Source of the DNA: Capronia americana
Lineage: Eukaryota; Ascomycota; Eurotiomycetes; Chaetothyriales; Herpotrichiellaceae
Length of the DNA: 64,000 nucleotides
NCBI GenBank assembly: GCA_016110215.1
Contig: JADWQD010000006.1
Location: 1,922,001-1,986,000 of the forward strand
Direction of reading: 5' to 3'
Shown here: positions 55,296 to 64,000 of the stretch, piece after piece
Layout of the letters: every line of letters begins with the position of its first letter
Position numbering within the stretch: the first letter of the stretch is position 1
The notes under the pieces: generated by a model
Databases searched by the model: none
Told to the model about the DNA's origin: nothing
The model's input: only the letters and a program-made list of their open reading frames with translations
Made by a program: the position numbers and the translations under genes

Positions 55296-55997
55296 ACATA
55301 AAACAACCCTGCCGCGCGGAAGTCGTGCGAGCTTGTCCTTCGGACAGACCAACAACCCCAGGGTGTCATGAGGACAGCGTCCACGAGTTTTCAAAGCTGC
55401 CCAGTCAATTCCACCTATGCGAAGTGACCGTGTCTGCAATGCTACCTTGTCACTAGCTGATGTTACGGAGACTCGAGGCGAAGAGCAAAGATGCTCAAGT
55501 CGAGAGCTAGACCGTGGGACTTTCGTGATTATCAAGGATCTTGCATCCATGACCCGGACACAGATTTTTTATGCCCTGATGCTAATACACAGTAGGAGCC
55601 TCGGGGCGCAGAGAGCTATCCTAGGATGTGATCGGTTTGAGGTCGAGCCTTCCTGATGGCTCACGTTCTGGGGGGTTTTAACAGTGTCGCAGAAGCGACA
55701 GCTTCCCCTGCGGCCAGTTAACGCTGGTACTCCATCAATATTTGACCACTATGCAAATTTGCCCTTTGACTTATCGCCGCCAAGTGTCCAGAATTTTACT
55801 CGTAGTCATACCATCAACCTGCCAAGGCTCCGAGTTTGCGGCGAGCCGGTGGGCCGTTTGCTTCCCCAACTTCTGTGCCGCCCACTTCTACTGGGCAGCC
55901 AGTCATTTGAGAAACCTATTGCATGACATGTTCACCATTTCTATGACTGATTCCCGCGAGCATAATCGAGCGCATGCCTGCCATCCCTGTGTCGTGG
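55296..55997. other. Intergenic region, no gene supported
   Basis: Between the broken zinc-finger gene and the FN3 gene; contains the FN3 promoter. Frames are short and featureless. Confidence 0.5.
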
Positions 55998-58900
55998 ATG
56001 GACTCATCTAGATGGCCTCAGGAGTCGCTCGACTGGGCATCCTACGCCTACAAGCACGTTGCGCCGAGGGTTAGCGTCAAAGGTCGAATGGCACTGCTCG
56101 TCTTGGTTTTTGTTGTTGGTGCTTTCGCATGGTAGGGCAGTTTGAGTCTCAATGCTTACCGGGCACGGCTAACAATATAGGCTGCTGTACCGTACGTATC
56201 AGGTTCTCACTACCTCGAATGAGATCTTGATCGAGAAACTCGGCCTCGACATCCCGCCTGCGCCTGTCCTGATTCTCGAAGGAATCTCCTCGCAAGAGAT
56301 CCATCTGTCCTGGAAGTATGCAGAACCGTCTTCCTCCATACAAGAGCATCATGTCGAACTCAATGGATCCCTTATTGGGACTACGAAGAAGACCGAGATG
56401 GGCGCAGTCATCTCGGGACTCTGTCCCGGTACCAAATACGCTGTCCGCATCTTCTGCATCAGTACGAGCACCTTCCAAACCCCTAGTGCCGTCTTGCACG
56501 TTCGCACCCACTATCTTCCTGAAGACATCGAGGCGCCTGAGTTCGACCCAACCGTCAAAGGCGTACCCGTCCGCAACGCCTCTCTCAGCACTCCTTTGGC
56601 TGCACCATCAATGGCTCGTGATCTGAGCGGTGGACAACCTCCGGGCAGGAGAGGGACGACTGGGCGGAGGCCATCGCCGGCCGGGTATGTCATCGATACA
56701 CAGGGCCTGGACGGATCACGAGGCGAAGAGGACGAGGAGGACGAGAATCTAGCAGAATTGTCGCAGAAATTTCAGAAGATTCAGCAAGAGATTGATGGTG
56801 TCGAAGCTCAAATAGAGGAGGAGGATAAAGATTTTGAGGCCAACATGAAGGGACTAGAAGCGCGCCGAGATGAGCTGAAGCACGCCCTCAAAGAGCGTGA
56901 TGAGCAAGCCAACGATCTTCGAAAACAAGTCAACAAGGCCGAGTCTCTCAGCCGGACCGCTCAAAGCGAAAAGACCAAAAAAGAGCGCCTGCTGCAACAA
57001 AAGGAAAATGAGCGGAGGAAACGCCGAGACGACATTGCTCGGTGGGAAGAGGCAACCGCTGCGATGAAGGAAGAGATTGCCGGCATTGAGAAGCAGAAAG
57101 CCGCCATCGAGCGGCGGACTCAAGCGGAAATCAGAGAAATCCGCAGGAAGATCGACGAAGAGCAGAAAGAGGTTGCCATCCTGGAGGAAGACAACAAGGA
57201 CAAAGCACTTCAGATCAAGGCCCTGGAAGACGAGCGTCAGTTGCAGAACGCAGACGAGGAGACCGACGAGACAAGAGAAGTCGATCGACTTGATCGTGAG
57301 CGTGATGAGAGATGGCGAGCCAGATTCAATAATCTGCAGCAAACCTACGCCAACCTGTGGGCCGAGTTACAGTTTGTCAATCAACAAGTCATCTACACCA
57401 GGGATCAAATCAAGCAAGTTGAAACAAGGAAGGCCAACACCATGGCATTTTCACCTATCGCGCCGCTGGATATGGATGCCATTCGGCGCGGCCACAGGCC
57501 GGTCCGTCGAGCACGACCTACAGGTTCACTGGGAAGTAGCATTTCTTCGCCGCGCGGTCCCTTTGCAGGACCTGAGCCTTTCCCTCCGGGGTTGCACTAT
57601 ACATCGGCGGCCACTTCTTCGCCAACCTCGAACGTGCAAGGTTACTTCAACTTCTCAAACGGCATGACGCTGACAGTGCCTGGGGAGATGCCTCCGTCTA
57701 CCCATGATGACCTGGACGCGATTTCTTCGATTCCAATGAGTCCTCGGGCAGATTCGCTCCTGCCCGCAGATCTGCTGGGAGATGAATCCGCCGATGATCT
57801 CCCCGACGTAACCCTGCCTGAGCCGGGAGAAAAACAAGAGACCGGCACGACGCCTTTTCCGAAAATTGGATCGCCAATCTTGCATCCGGACAACGGTCGG
57901 ACGGAGACTCCGAGTGCCGATTCGTCGTCAGGCCAGTCGTTCTCGAGTCCTATGCAGACCTCGGCGCCAGTCGAAGCGGATGAGAAGTCGTCCAGCTCTG
58001 ACAAGAAGTCTGAAGAACAGGCCGAGGAGGATGAAGTCTTCCAACAACCAAAAAAGCCCAAATACACGTCTATGTCGTCGATGTTTGGCTTGAACAGACA
58101 ACGTGGGAAGACTCTTGCCGACCAACCACCGGTGCTTGGGTCCCTCAAACCTAGTCAGAGCCAGTCATTCCCAAGAAACGTGGAAGGACTCGACCCGAGA
58201 TTGGAGACCAAACGTCGCCTCAGCTATGGGGGCAACTGGGCATTCCCGGGTTCTGCACTTCTGCATAGCAACGAAGCAGAAGAGAAGGAGTCGGCCATGT
58301 CTCGCTTTGCTGCCACCAGGCGTGCGTTTGGTCTCGGCGGGTTCGGCAAGTCGGCAGCGCCCTCTGCGAACTACGATCCTTTTGCAATTCGGTCGGCGTC
58401 CTTTGACCCGGGTCTCCGCGGCGAAACTTCGTCTCCTCGACCGGCATCGACTTACTCTTTCGACAAATTGCCGCGGCCGTCCATGGAGAGCCAATTCCGC
58501 GCCTGGAACGACAAATCCGTCCTGCGAAATAGTCCTTTGGCACCAGACTGGGGTTCATTGCATTCCTATTCTCGCAGCCATTCGCGACGGCCGTCGATCG
58601 TCCACGGGTCTACAAGTAATCTGTCACTTCCACACGGCGACGAGGACGTGATCGAGCCGGATCGGAAACCATCTCGTCCGCTGCAAGCACCGATTGGCAC
58701 GCGGCCCGCCTCGTCTCAGCAATCCTCGACACCCAAATTGAATCCCGCCGCTCCGTCATTCACCACACTATTTGGCCGGAGGAGTGACAAGGGCAAGGAG
58801 AAGGACAAGAACAAAGCCAAGGAGTCGAAGGAGAAGGTGAATGATCTGGAGGCGGGATCTCCGCCCGAGTCCAGGAAATCCAAAGACACCAGTTCTCTTG

Positions 58901-59337
58901 CGGCGACCGTCTCCACGCTTGACTCTGAGACACTGGATCGGGTCCAGTCCGCGACTAGTGCCCAATTATCCGTCGAGAACACTCCGGTGAAGCCGACGTT
59001 CATTTCCAAGATCACGCGCAAGGCCAGCAGCAATAAGTTTGGTAGCTGGAAGGAAAAGGGTGGCGGCTTGTTCTCGAGGAAGGATGCCACAACGCCCAAC
59101 GGTGACAACGAGGATGAACAGGGCTCGACCGATAATCTTGGAAAGAGTCTGGAAAGCATCTCTACGACGCCGACCCTGGAGGAAAAGAAAGCCAGCAGGA
59201 CGAGTCTGAGCAACTGGAATTTCATGCGCAAAAACAAGAAGGGGGTGAGGGAGGATTTGACGGCCAGCGAGATCAGTGAAAGCAGTGAAAGGGCGAGTGA
59301 GATTGGCGAGGAGAGGGACGATGAGCTTGAAGCGTGA
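55998..59337 (+). CDS. Membrane-anchored fibronectin type III / coiled-coil protein
   Basis: Two exons, 55998..56131 and 56181..59337, with a 49 bp intron (GTAGGG..AATATAG); 1096 residues. Exon 1 supplies the start MDSSRWPQESLDWAS and most of a membrane span at about 31-48 (MALLVLVFVVGAFAWLLY). A single FN3 domain follows (about 68-165: PAPVLILEGISSQEIHLSWK, and GLCPGTKYAVRIFCIS). Residues about 240-420 form a long coiled coil rich in Glu, Lys and Arg (KKERLLQQKENERRKRRDDI...). The remaining 650 residues are Ser/Pro-rich and disordered with acidic and basic patches, ending GEERDDELEA. Similar FN3 plus coiled-coil proteins occur across filamentous ascomycetes; function is unknown. The short N-terminus before the span suggests insertion as a signal anchor, but the topology is not certain. 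Confidence 0.88.
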
Positions 59338-59617
59338 AATGAGGAGTGAATATTCGAAATTCAGATGAACGTTGCTATCTAGCATTCTCATCCGGATTAA
59401 AACTCGACAGATGTGAAAGTTTTGCATCTCTAGAAAACTAAGTCCTGATGTTGAGTGACTCACCTTGCACAGCCATCTCATTCCAGTGTGCACGGGTCTT
59501 TCTCCCCACGCATTGCAAGCATCTCACTTCGGACACCTTTTGGTGATATGGTAGATTTATTGTGTGTCATAATAGTGGCTGTGTCGCCGCTGCGAATATC
59601 CAGGCGCGAATTTGCAG

Positions 59618-60879
59618 ATGGCGAACTCAAAGTGGGTGTACAACAGGATCTTGCAGACAGCATCTGACTTCGTCGTAGGTATGAATACGTCCGCAATTTT
59701 GAGCGGGATGAGATCCTGCTGCCGAACACATGGATTGTGGTTAGAATTGATGGACGAGGCTTCCACAAGTATGTCTGTCCACGCCCTCCAGGAGCAAGAT
59801 TTTTCAGGCCTACTTGTCAAGATGCACCGATCTCCGCTCCCGAGTGCCATACTGGGACTCCCTACACTCCCTTCGCATGTGCCCCCAGTTCTGAACGGGA
59901 CGCAGACTCTCTAATTATTACGGGTTCACGAAGCCCAACGACCCGCGGGCGCTGCGCTTGATGAACCGCGCCGCCACCCATGTCGTCCAATCAATCCCAG
60001 AGATCACTATCGCGTACGGTGTCTCCGACGAATATAGCTTCGTCCTTCATCGGGGTACCACGCTCTTCGAGCGGCGGAAGGACAAGATCGTCACGACCGT
60101 CGTGAGCAGCTTTACGGCCGCTTACGTGCTCGGGTGGAATGAGTGCTTTCTCAAGGAGGAGGAAGGAGATCTCGGAAGCACGGGAGAAGGTCCTGCGAAG
60201 GCGGCGCCGGCGTTGACCATGGAGATGCTGCCTACGTTCGATGGCCGGGCCGTGTGCTATCCCAGTTGGGAGAACTTGAGAGATTACCTGAGCTGGAGGC
60301 AGGTGGACTGTACGTTCGTTCTTTCTACGGTTCTGGTTCTCCGTTTTGAAGTGTCTCACGTGGGCCATCGAATCGCTATATGATTCTATACTTCGCTCCG
60401 CGATGCTGACTAGAGTGGTAGGCCATATCAACAACCTCTACAACACGACGTTCTGGGCTCTTGTTCAGCAGGGAGGCATGACGCACACGGCTGCGGAAGA
60501 GCTTCTGAAAGGCACCGTCTCCGGTGACAAGAACGAGATCCTCTGGTCGAAATTCGGAATCAACTACAACAACGAGCCGGAGATGTACAAGAAAGGATCG
60601 GTCGTCTTTCGCGAGTATGCGCTTGAGGACGAAACGAGCACGAGGGGAAGTGTGAAGGAAGACAAGGCAGGAGACGACGTAGGAGAAGACACGGACGAGC
60701 AGACTGGGATGCCAGACCCGATCTCGAAAACTCAGGCTGAGAAGATACGGAAAGCCAGACGGAAAGCCAGCGTCGTCACGAAGCACGTCGATATCATCAG
60801 GGACGAGTTCTGGGTTCGGCGGCCGTGGTTGCGGAGTGGCAAGCCCGGCCGGCCGATGGACGAGCACGCCGAGTCCTGA
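59618..60879 (+). CDS. thg1: tRNA-His guanylyltransferase Thg1
   Basis: Four exons, 59618..59631, 59679..59768, 59906..60309 and 60422..60879, with introns of 47, 137 and 112 bp; 321 residues. The first coding exon is only 14 nt (MANS plus two bases of Lys). Splicing gives MANSKYEYVRNFERDEILLP, TWIVVRIDGRGFHK joined to LSNYYGFTKPNDPRAL, AYGVSDEYSFV and SWRQVDC joined to HINNLYNTTFWALVQ. The carboxylates that bind two metal ions are visible in RIDGRG and SDEYS. Thg1 adds the extra G(-1) to the 5' end of tRNA-His in a 3'-to-5' reaction and is essential in yeast. All hallmark blocks are present and the length is normal for a fungal Thg1 with an extended charged tail (EDKAGDDVGEDTDEQTG). Confidence 0.97.
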
Positions 60880-61014
60880 AGTCTCATTAAGATCTGCAAT
60901 TGATGCTCTGCCAAAACAACGCTTCAAAGGGCGTAAAGATATCATGCACATATCTTGCATCGTCATCCGCATGGCGCTGTACAGAGGACATGAAGAAGCC
61001 GTCGCTGGGAGGTG

Positions 61015-61917
61015 TCAACTCTTTGAGGATTTTGCAGCCTTCTCTGCTTTCCTCCGCTTGCGCTCGGCCTTTCTTGCAGTCTTCGCAGCAGCGTCTTCCG
61101 CGTCGTGTTCGGTCTTCGAATCGATTTGCTGCCGCTTGTGCTCCTTCTCTTCGATTCGCCGTCGCCGCCGCTCTCGTCTTTCCTCTTTTGTTTCAACACG
61201 CTCGGGCTCGTCTGGTTGCACTTGGACTGTCTTAAGCGGTGTCCTGGCTCCAGAGTCGACTGTGTCTGACTTCCGCTTTTTCTTCTTCGGCTTCTGCATC
61301 TGCACTTCGAGGTATTCGCCTATTTGTTCAAACTCTTCAATAGGACTCGGGCGCCCAGTACCACGCCGACGCTTCTCGTCTTTGTCACGGAGGGCGAAGA
61401 AGGCTCCGGCTTGTTCAAACTCTGACGTGGCCTTCTCCTTTTTCGGTTGAGGAGACTTCGATGTGTCGTCTGCCACCGCTTCTCTCAGCACATCGCTCTT
61501 CCGTTTCTTTGACGACCGCTCGAGTAAGTCCTGTTTGTCCATCGTTCCCTCCATTTGTTGCCCCTTGATGAAGAAGCTGTATAGCCCGCCATGTTTTCCG
61601 GTATATTCCCTCGAAATTGGGGTTGACGTCCCACTGCTTCTCTCACTCTCACTCTTGCCAATATTTCCCAGCGCACTCTCGAATCCTTTCAGCCACCATT
61701 CATTGCCCGCCTGGGGTTCATGTGCTTTCTTTCCGATCCCAAATCTTCCTTGCCGCTGAGAGATAGAGAGTGGTTTCACGAGACCGGTGCCGTTGTTGCC
61801 AACTTTTGCTGGGTCATAGGCAAGCCCTCGATGGCCTTTTTGGTTGTACGGTCTTGAATCGAGCGAGTGACCGGGGCCCGCCCAGCCAAGGGAGAGCAGA
61901 TGGGCGTGGGCGTCCAT
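61015..61917 (-). CDS. G-patch-related ribosome-biogenesis protein, Tma23-like
   Basis: Single exon, 300 residues from the ATG at 61917 (MDAHAHLLSLGWAGPGHSLD). The N-terminal 95 residues match fungal Tma23-type proteins: a degenerate G-patch (LGWAGPGHSL, then GLVKPLSISQRQGRFGIGKK) followed by NEWWLKGFESALGNIG. The remaining 200 residues are dominated by Lys/Arg/Glu clusters (KPKKKKRKSD, ERRERRRRRIEEKEHKR, RKAERKRRKAEK), typical of nucleolar proteins. Yeast Tma23 associates with ribosomes and affects small-subunit processing; the same role here is inferred. Convergent with Thg1, 135 bp between stops. Confidence 0.8.
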   Translation of the reverse strand: MDAHAHLLSLGWAGPGHSLDSRPYNQKGHRGLAYDPAKVGNNGTGLVKPLSISQRQGRFGIGKKAHEPQAGNEWWLKGFESALGNIGKSESERSSGTSTPISREYTGKHGGLYSFFIKGQQMEGTMDKQDLLERSSKKRKSDVLREAVADDTSKSPQPKKEKATSEFEQAGAFFALRDKDEKRRRGTGRPSPIEEFEQIGEYLEVQMQKPKKKKRKSDTVDSGARTPLKTVQVQPDEPERVETKEERRERRRRRIEEKEHKRQQIDSKTEHDAEDAAAKTARKAERKRRKAEKAAKSSKS

Positions 61918-62233
61918 TGGGAGACACAAACTTCGAGTCAGTAGTTCGACTGCATTGTACGCCGGGACTAACAGTGAACGGGAAATGACATGTCAAACAG
62001 AGCGCACAACTTATCGCTTGAAGCCAGAAATTTTGGCGGCGGGAAAACACCGGCGAAGTTGTCGGGCGTTTCGGGGCAACAGACTGAGAGGAGAAGCAGA
62101 AAGGTGGGTGAGTGGCTGAGGTGGCGGCCCTTAGCGCAGTCACGTAGCAGCCCAAATTGCAGTCCGAAATCTCAGGTGAAGCTTGGGTGAGTTTATACAC
62201 ATCTGGTTCTCGCCTCATCTCTTGGTCACCACA

Positions 62234-63474
62234 TTATCCAACGAGAAGCTCCTTCTTGGGAGTCACCATAATCTTCACATGGTCGTCCTTGTGGTTAACG
62301 AGCTCCTCAAATCCTTTCTGTACAACATCGTCCAACGCAATCCTGGCGGTCACCAATTTCTCGAATCCCTTGAACTTCCCTGCCAATTGTTAACTGGAAA
62401 AAAATGTCGGCACTAGGCAGGAACCCTACCTGCAACGTAGTCATCGACAGTCCGTTTGAAGTCTGCCTCGGTGTAACTCATTGAGGCTCTAAAGATGAGC
62501 TCCTTTCTCATGAAATGCTGCATGGGGACTATGCACTGCTCGCTGGTCAGATGTCGAACTCTTGCGCGTAACGTCCACGTACCTCTGTCTCCCAACCGGC
62601 GACATTGACGTACGTTCCGCCTCGCTGGAGAGCATCCATCCCGTCCATCAGCCCTGGCATGATCCCGGCACAGTCGAAGACGATGTCAACCCCTTTGCCG
62701 TCGGTCAGTTCTCGACATTTGTCTCCGATCTTTACCTCCCTTGGGTTCAGGACGACGTCGACGAACTTTGCAGTCTGCTCTTGTCGTTTGATGGTGGGCT
62801 CGCTGACAATGATGTTGCCAACTCCGAAGGCCTTCAGCACGAAGATGACGGCAAGACCAACAGGGCCACCACCTAGAACAAGGATGTTCTTGCCGTGGTA
62901 GTCATCGAACCCGGACTTCCTCACCGCATGCGTCGCCACCGTCAATGGCTCGATCAAAGCAGCTTCAGATAAGGGTACAGAATCAGGCAGAACATGGCAG
63001 AGCTCCTCGTTGACGGCAACGTATTCGGAGTAGCCTCCTCCATCGTTTGAATTATACCCCAGAAAGCCCCATCCTTCGCAGATATTCGTGTCGCTGCTTT
63101 TGCAGGCGTGGCAGTTCGAGCAAAATACGCGTGGATCGACCATCACGGGCTGCCCGACCTCCAGCTTGCTGTTTGCCGCAACTTTACTGACCCGACCACA
63201 GAACTCGTGTCCCATGGTGACAGGCAAGACTGCCCCAGTCAAAGGATGTGGGCGTTCTTTTGTTGGAATGACCCGCGGCCCTGACCGTCTCTTAGATATA
63301 TGCTCAATGGACAGTCGTCGGAAGACTCGACCTACCGACCAGGTACTCGTGCAGGTCCGAGCCACATATTCCACACCATTCAATCTCGATCAAAACCTGT
63401 CCATCTTTGATCTGTGGCGGCTCGACCTCGTCAACTCTAAGGTCTCTGCGTCCGTGGAACCTGGCAGCCTTCAT
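62234..63474 (-). CDS. 2,3-butanediol dehydrogenase-like zinc MDR alcohol dehydrogenase
   Basis: Four exons, 63474..63336, 63280..62583, 62535..62430 and 62379..62234, with introns of 55, 47 and 50 bp; 362 residues. Start MKAARFHGRRDLRVDEVE; end TPKKELLVG. Catalytic zinc ligands: Cys37 (GICGSDLHE) and His71-Glu72 (GHEF); structural zinc Cys100, 103, 106 and 114 (FCSNCHACKSSDTNIC). NAD(H)-binding loop VLGGGPVGLA. The stretch PTKERPHPLTGAVLPVTMGH is characteristic of yeast Bdh1/Bdh2-like (R,R)-butanediol dehydrogenases, which interconvert acetoin and butanediol, more than of sorbitol or xylitol dehydrogenases, but the natural substrate is not proven. The first intron splits the Gly after YLV and the last two trim the C-terminal Rossmann part. 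Confidence 0.94.
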
Positions 63475-63833
63475 TGTTAGAAAATTGCGCGAATCTCTCC
63501 CTACCGTATTGATTAGTGCTCCAGAGGGATTTCAGTGATATTCACCCGTGACAGGGCCACGAGTACACGCAGAGTCACCGGCTAGAGCCATGTTCCGGTT
63601 CAACCCCGACCGAGGTGCGCGGTTAGAGGCCTTCCCCACCATCGACTCAGCGCTGGCACACAGCAACCAATGGAAGGGGGCGAGTTGAAGTCGATGTACC
63701 TCTTCAGGACGATGGTGGGAAAATAACCCAATTCACGGCAACTCTATTGTGTACGTACTGCTATTCCCCACTGACTCTAGCCTATACGAATAAGGAAACG
63801 AGCAGATGAGCGCCCAACGACCTGACCATCTAG
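63475..63833. other. Intergenic region, upstream of the dehydrogenase
   Basis: Promoter side of the dehydrogenase gene and 3' side of the truncated gene at the window end. No coding frame seen. Confidence 0.5.
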
Positions 63834-64000
63834 CTAATCGATCGTCCAAGGCACGTCCTCCTGTCTGGTGTACGGGGCTAATCTCGAACTATCCTTCATG
63901 ATCTCAGCTTCAACGCGACCATTCCCCAGGAATGACCACATGTTGTTGTTGAAGTATCGGAAGTTATAGTGCTCCCAGCGGACAACCTTCATGGTCTTCA
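63834..64000 (-). CDS. 3' end of an unassigned gene
   Basis: The minus strand is open from the window edge to a TAG at 63834-63836, about 54 codons. The peptide looks like a folded-protein C-terminus: KVVRWEHYNFRYFNNNMWSF, LGNGRVEAEIM, and the end YTRQEDVPWTID. The W-x2-Y-x-F...F-x-LGNG block loosely recalls the C-terminal part of fungal flavin-dependent monooxygenase-like proteins, but too little is present to name it. The gene runs off the window; the reading frame is not set by a start. Confidence 0.5.
   Translation of the reverse strand, partial: KTMKVVRWEHYNFRYFNNNMWSFLGNGRVEAEIMKDSSRLAPYTRQEDVPWTID

Noticed and set aside
1..64000. tRNA, 5S rRNA and CRISPR-like arrays
   Set aside because: No GGTTCGANNCC box-B context with a cloverleaf partner, no 5S-like block and no regularly spaced repeats were seen; a covariance-model search would be decisive.

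Overview
The window is nuclear DNA of a filamentous ascomycete (Pezizomycotina). The evidence is the many 47-59 bp introns with GT..AG ends and CTAAC/CTGAC-type branch sites, fungal-only families (fungal-specific transcription-factor domain, Yap-type bZIP, QDR-like MFS drug/H+ antiporter, 2,3-butanediol dehydrogenase-like MDR) and gene-by-gene transcription with no operons. The class cannot be fixed by eye; Eurotiomycetes or Dothideomycetes would fit. About 25 protein genes are supported, many reconstructed by splicing. No tRNA, rRNA, CRISPR array or intact transposon was recognised.

Layout. 1-9 kb: the 3' end of a secreted CAP/PR-1 protein, then three minus-strand accessory genes: a cytochrome P450, a CoA-disulfide reductase/rhodanese fusion and an MFS transporter. 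9.6-19 kb: housekeeping genes, namely Stn1 (telomere OB-fold), eIF4G (translation scaffold) and a DNAJC9-like J-protein. 20-29 kb: a fungal-specific transcription factor, a Cys-rich GPI-type surface protein, a universal-stress-protein (USP) domain protein and the RIB2-type riboflavin deaminase. 29.8-33.1 kb: a large MABP1/WDR62-like WD40 protein. 33-42.7 kb: a gene-poor stretch holding only a small Yap/RsmA-like bZIP gene. 42.7-50 kb: a G-protein alpha subunit, a small protein full of RRxS sites, a Hyr1/Gpx3 thiol peroxidase and a small single-pass membrane protein. 50.6-55.3 kb: lipin-type phosphatidate phosphatase divergent from TAF9, followed by a broken C2H2 zinc-finger gene. 56-64 kb: an FN3/coiled-coil membrane protein, tRNA-His guanylyltransferase (Thg1), a Tma23-like G-patch protein, a butanediol dehydrogenase-like enzyme, and the 3' end of an unassigned gene.

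Themes. Several genes concern redox and stress (CoA-disulfide reductase, thiol peroxidase, USP protein, Yap-like bZIP) and signalling (G alpha, RRxS protein), but they are scattered among housekeeping genes and do not form an obvious cluster. The items most worth a second look are: the three-finger C2H2 gene with an in-frame stop and a one-base frameshift (54.3-55.3 kb); the open frame that continues about 140 codons past the USP gene's TAG stop; the small membrane protein with a C-terminal NPFx(1,2)D endocytosis-type signal; the G alpha with an atypical C-terminus; and a possible dual-targeted peroxidase.
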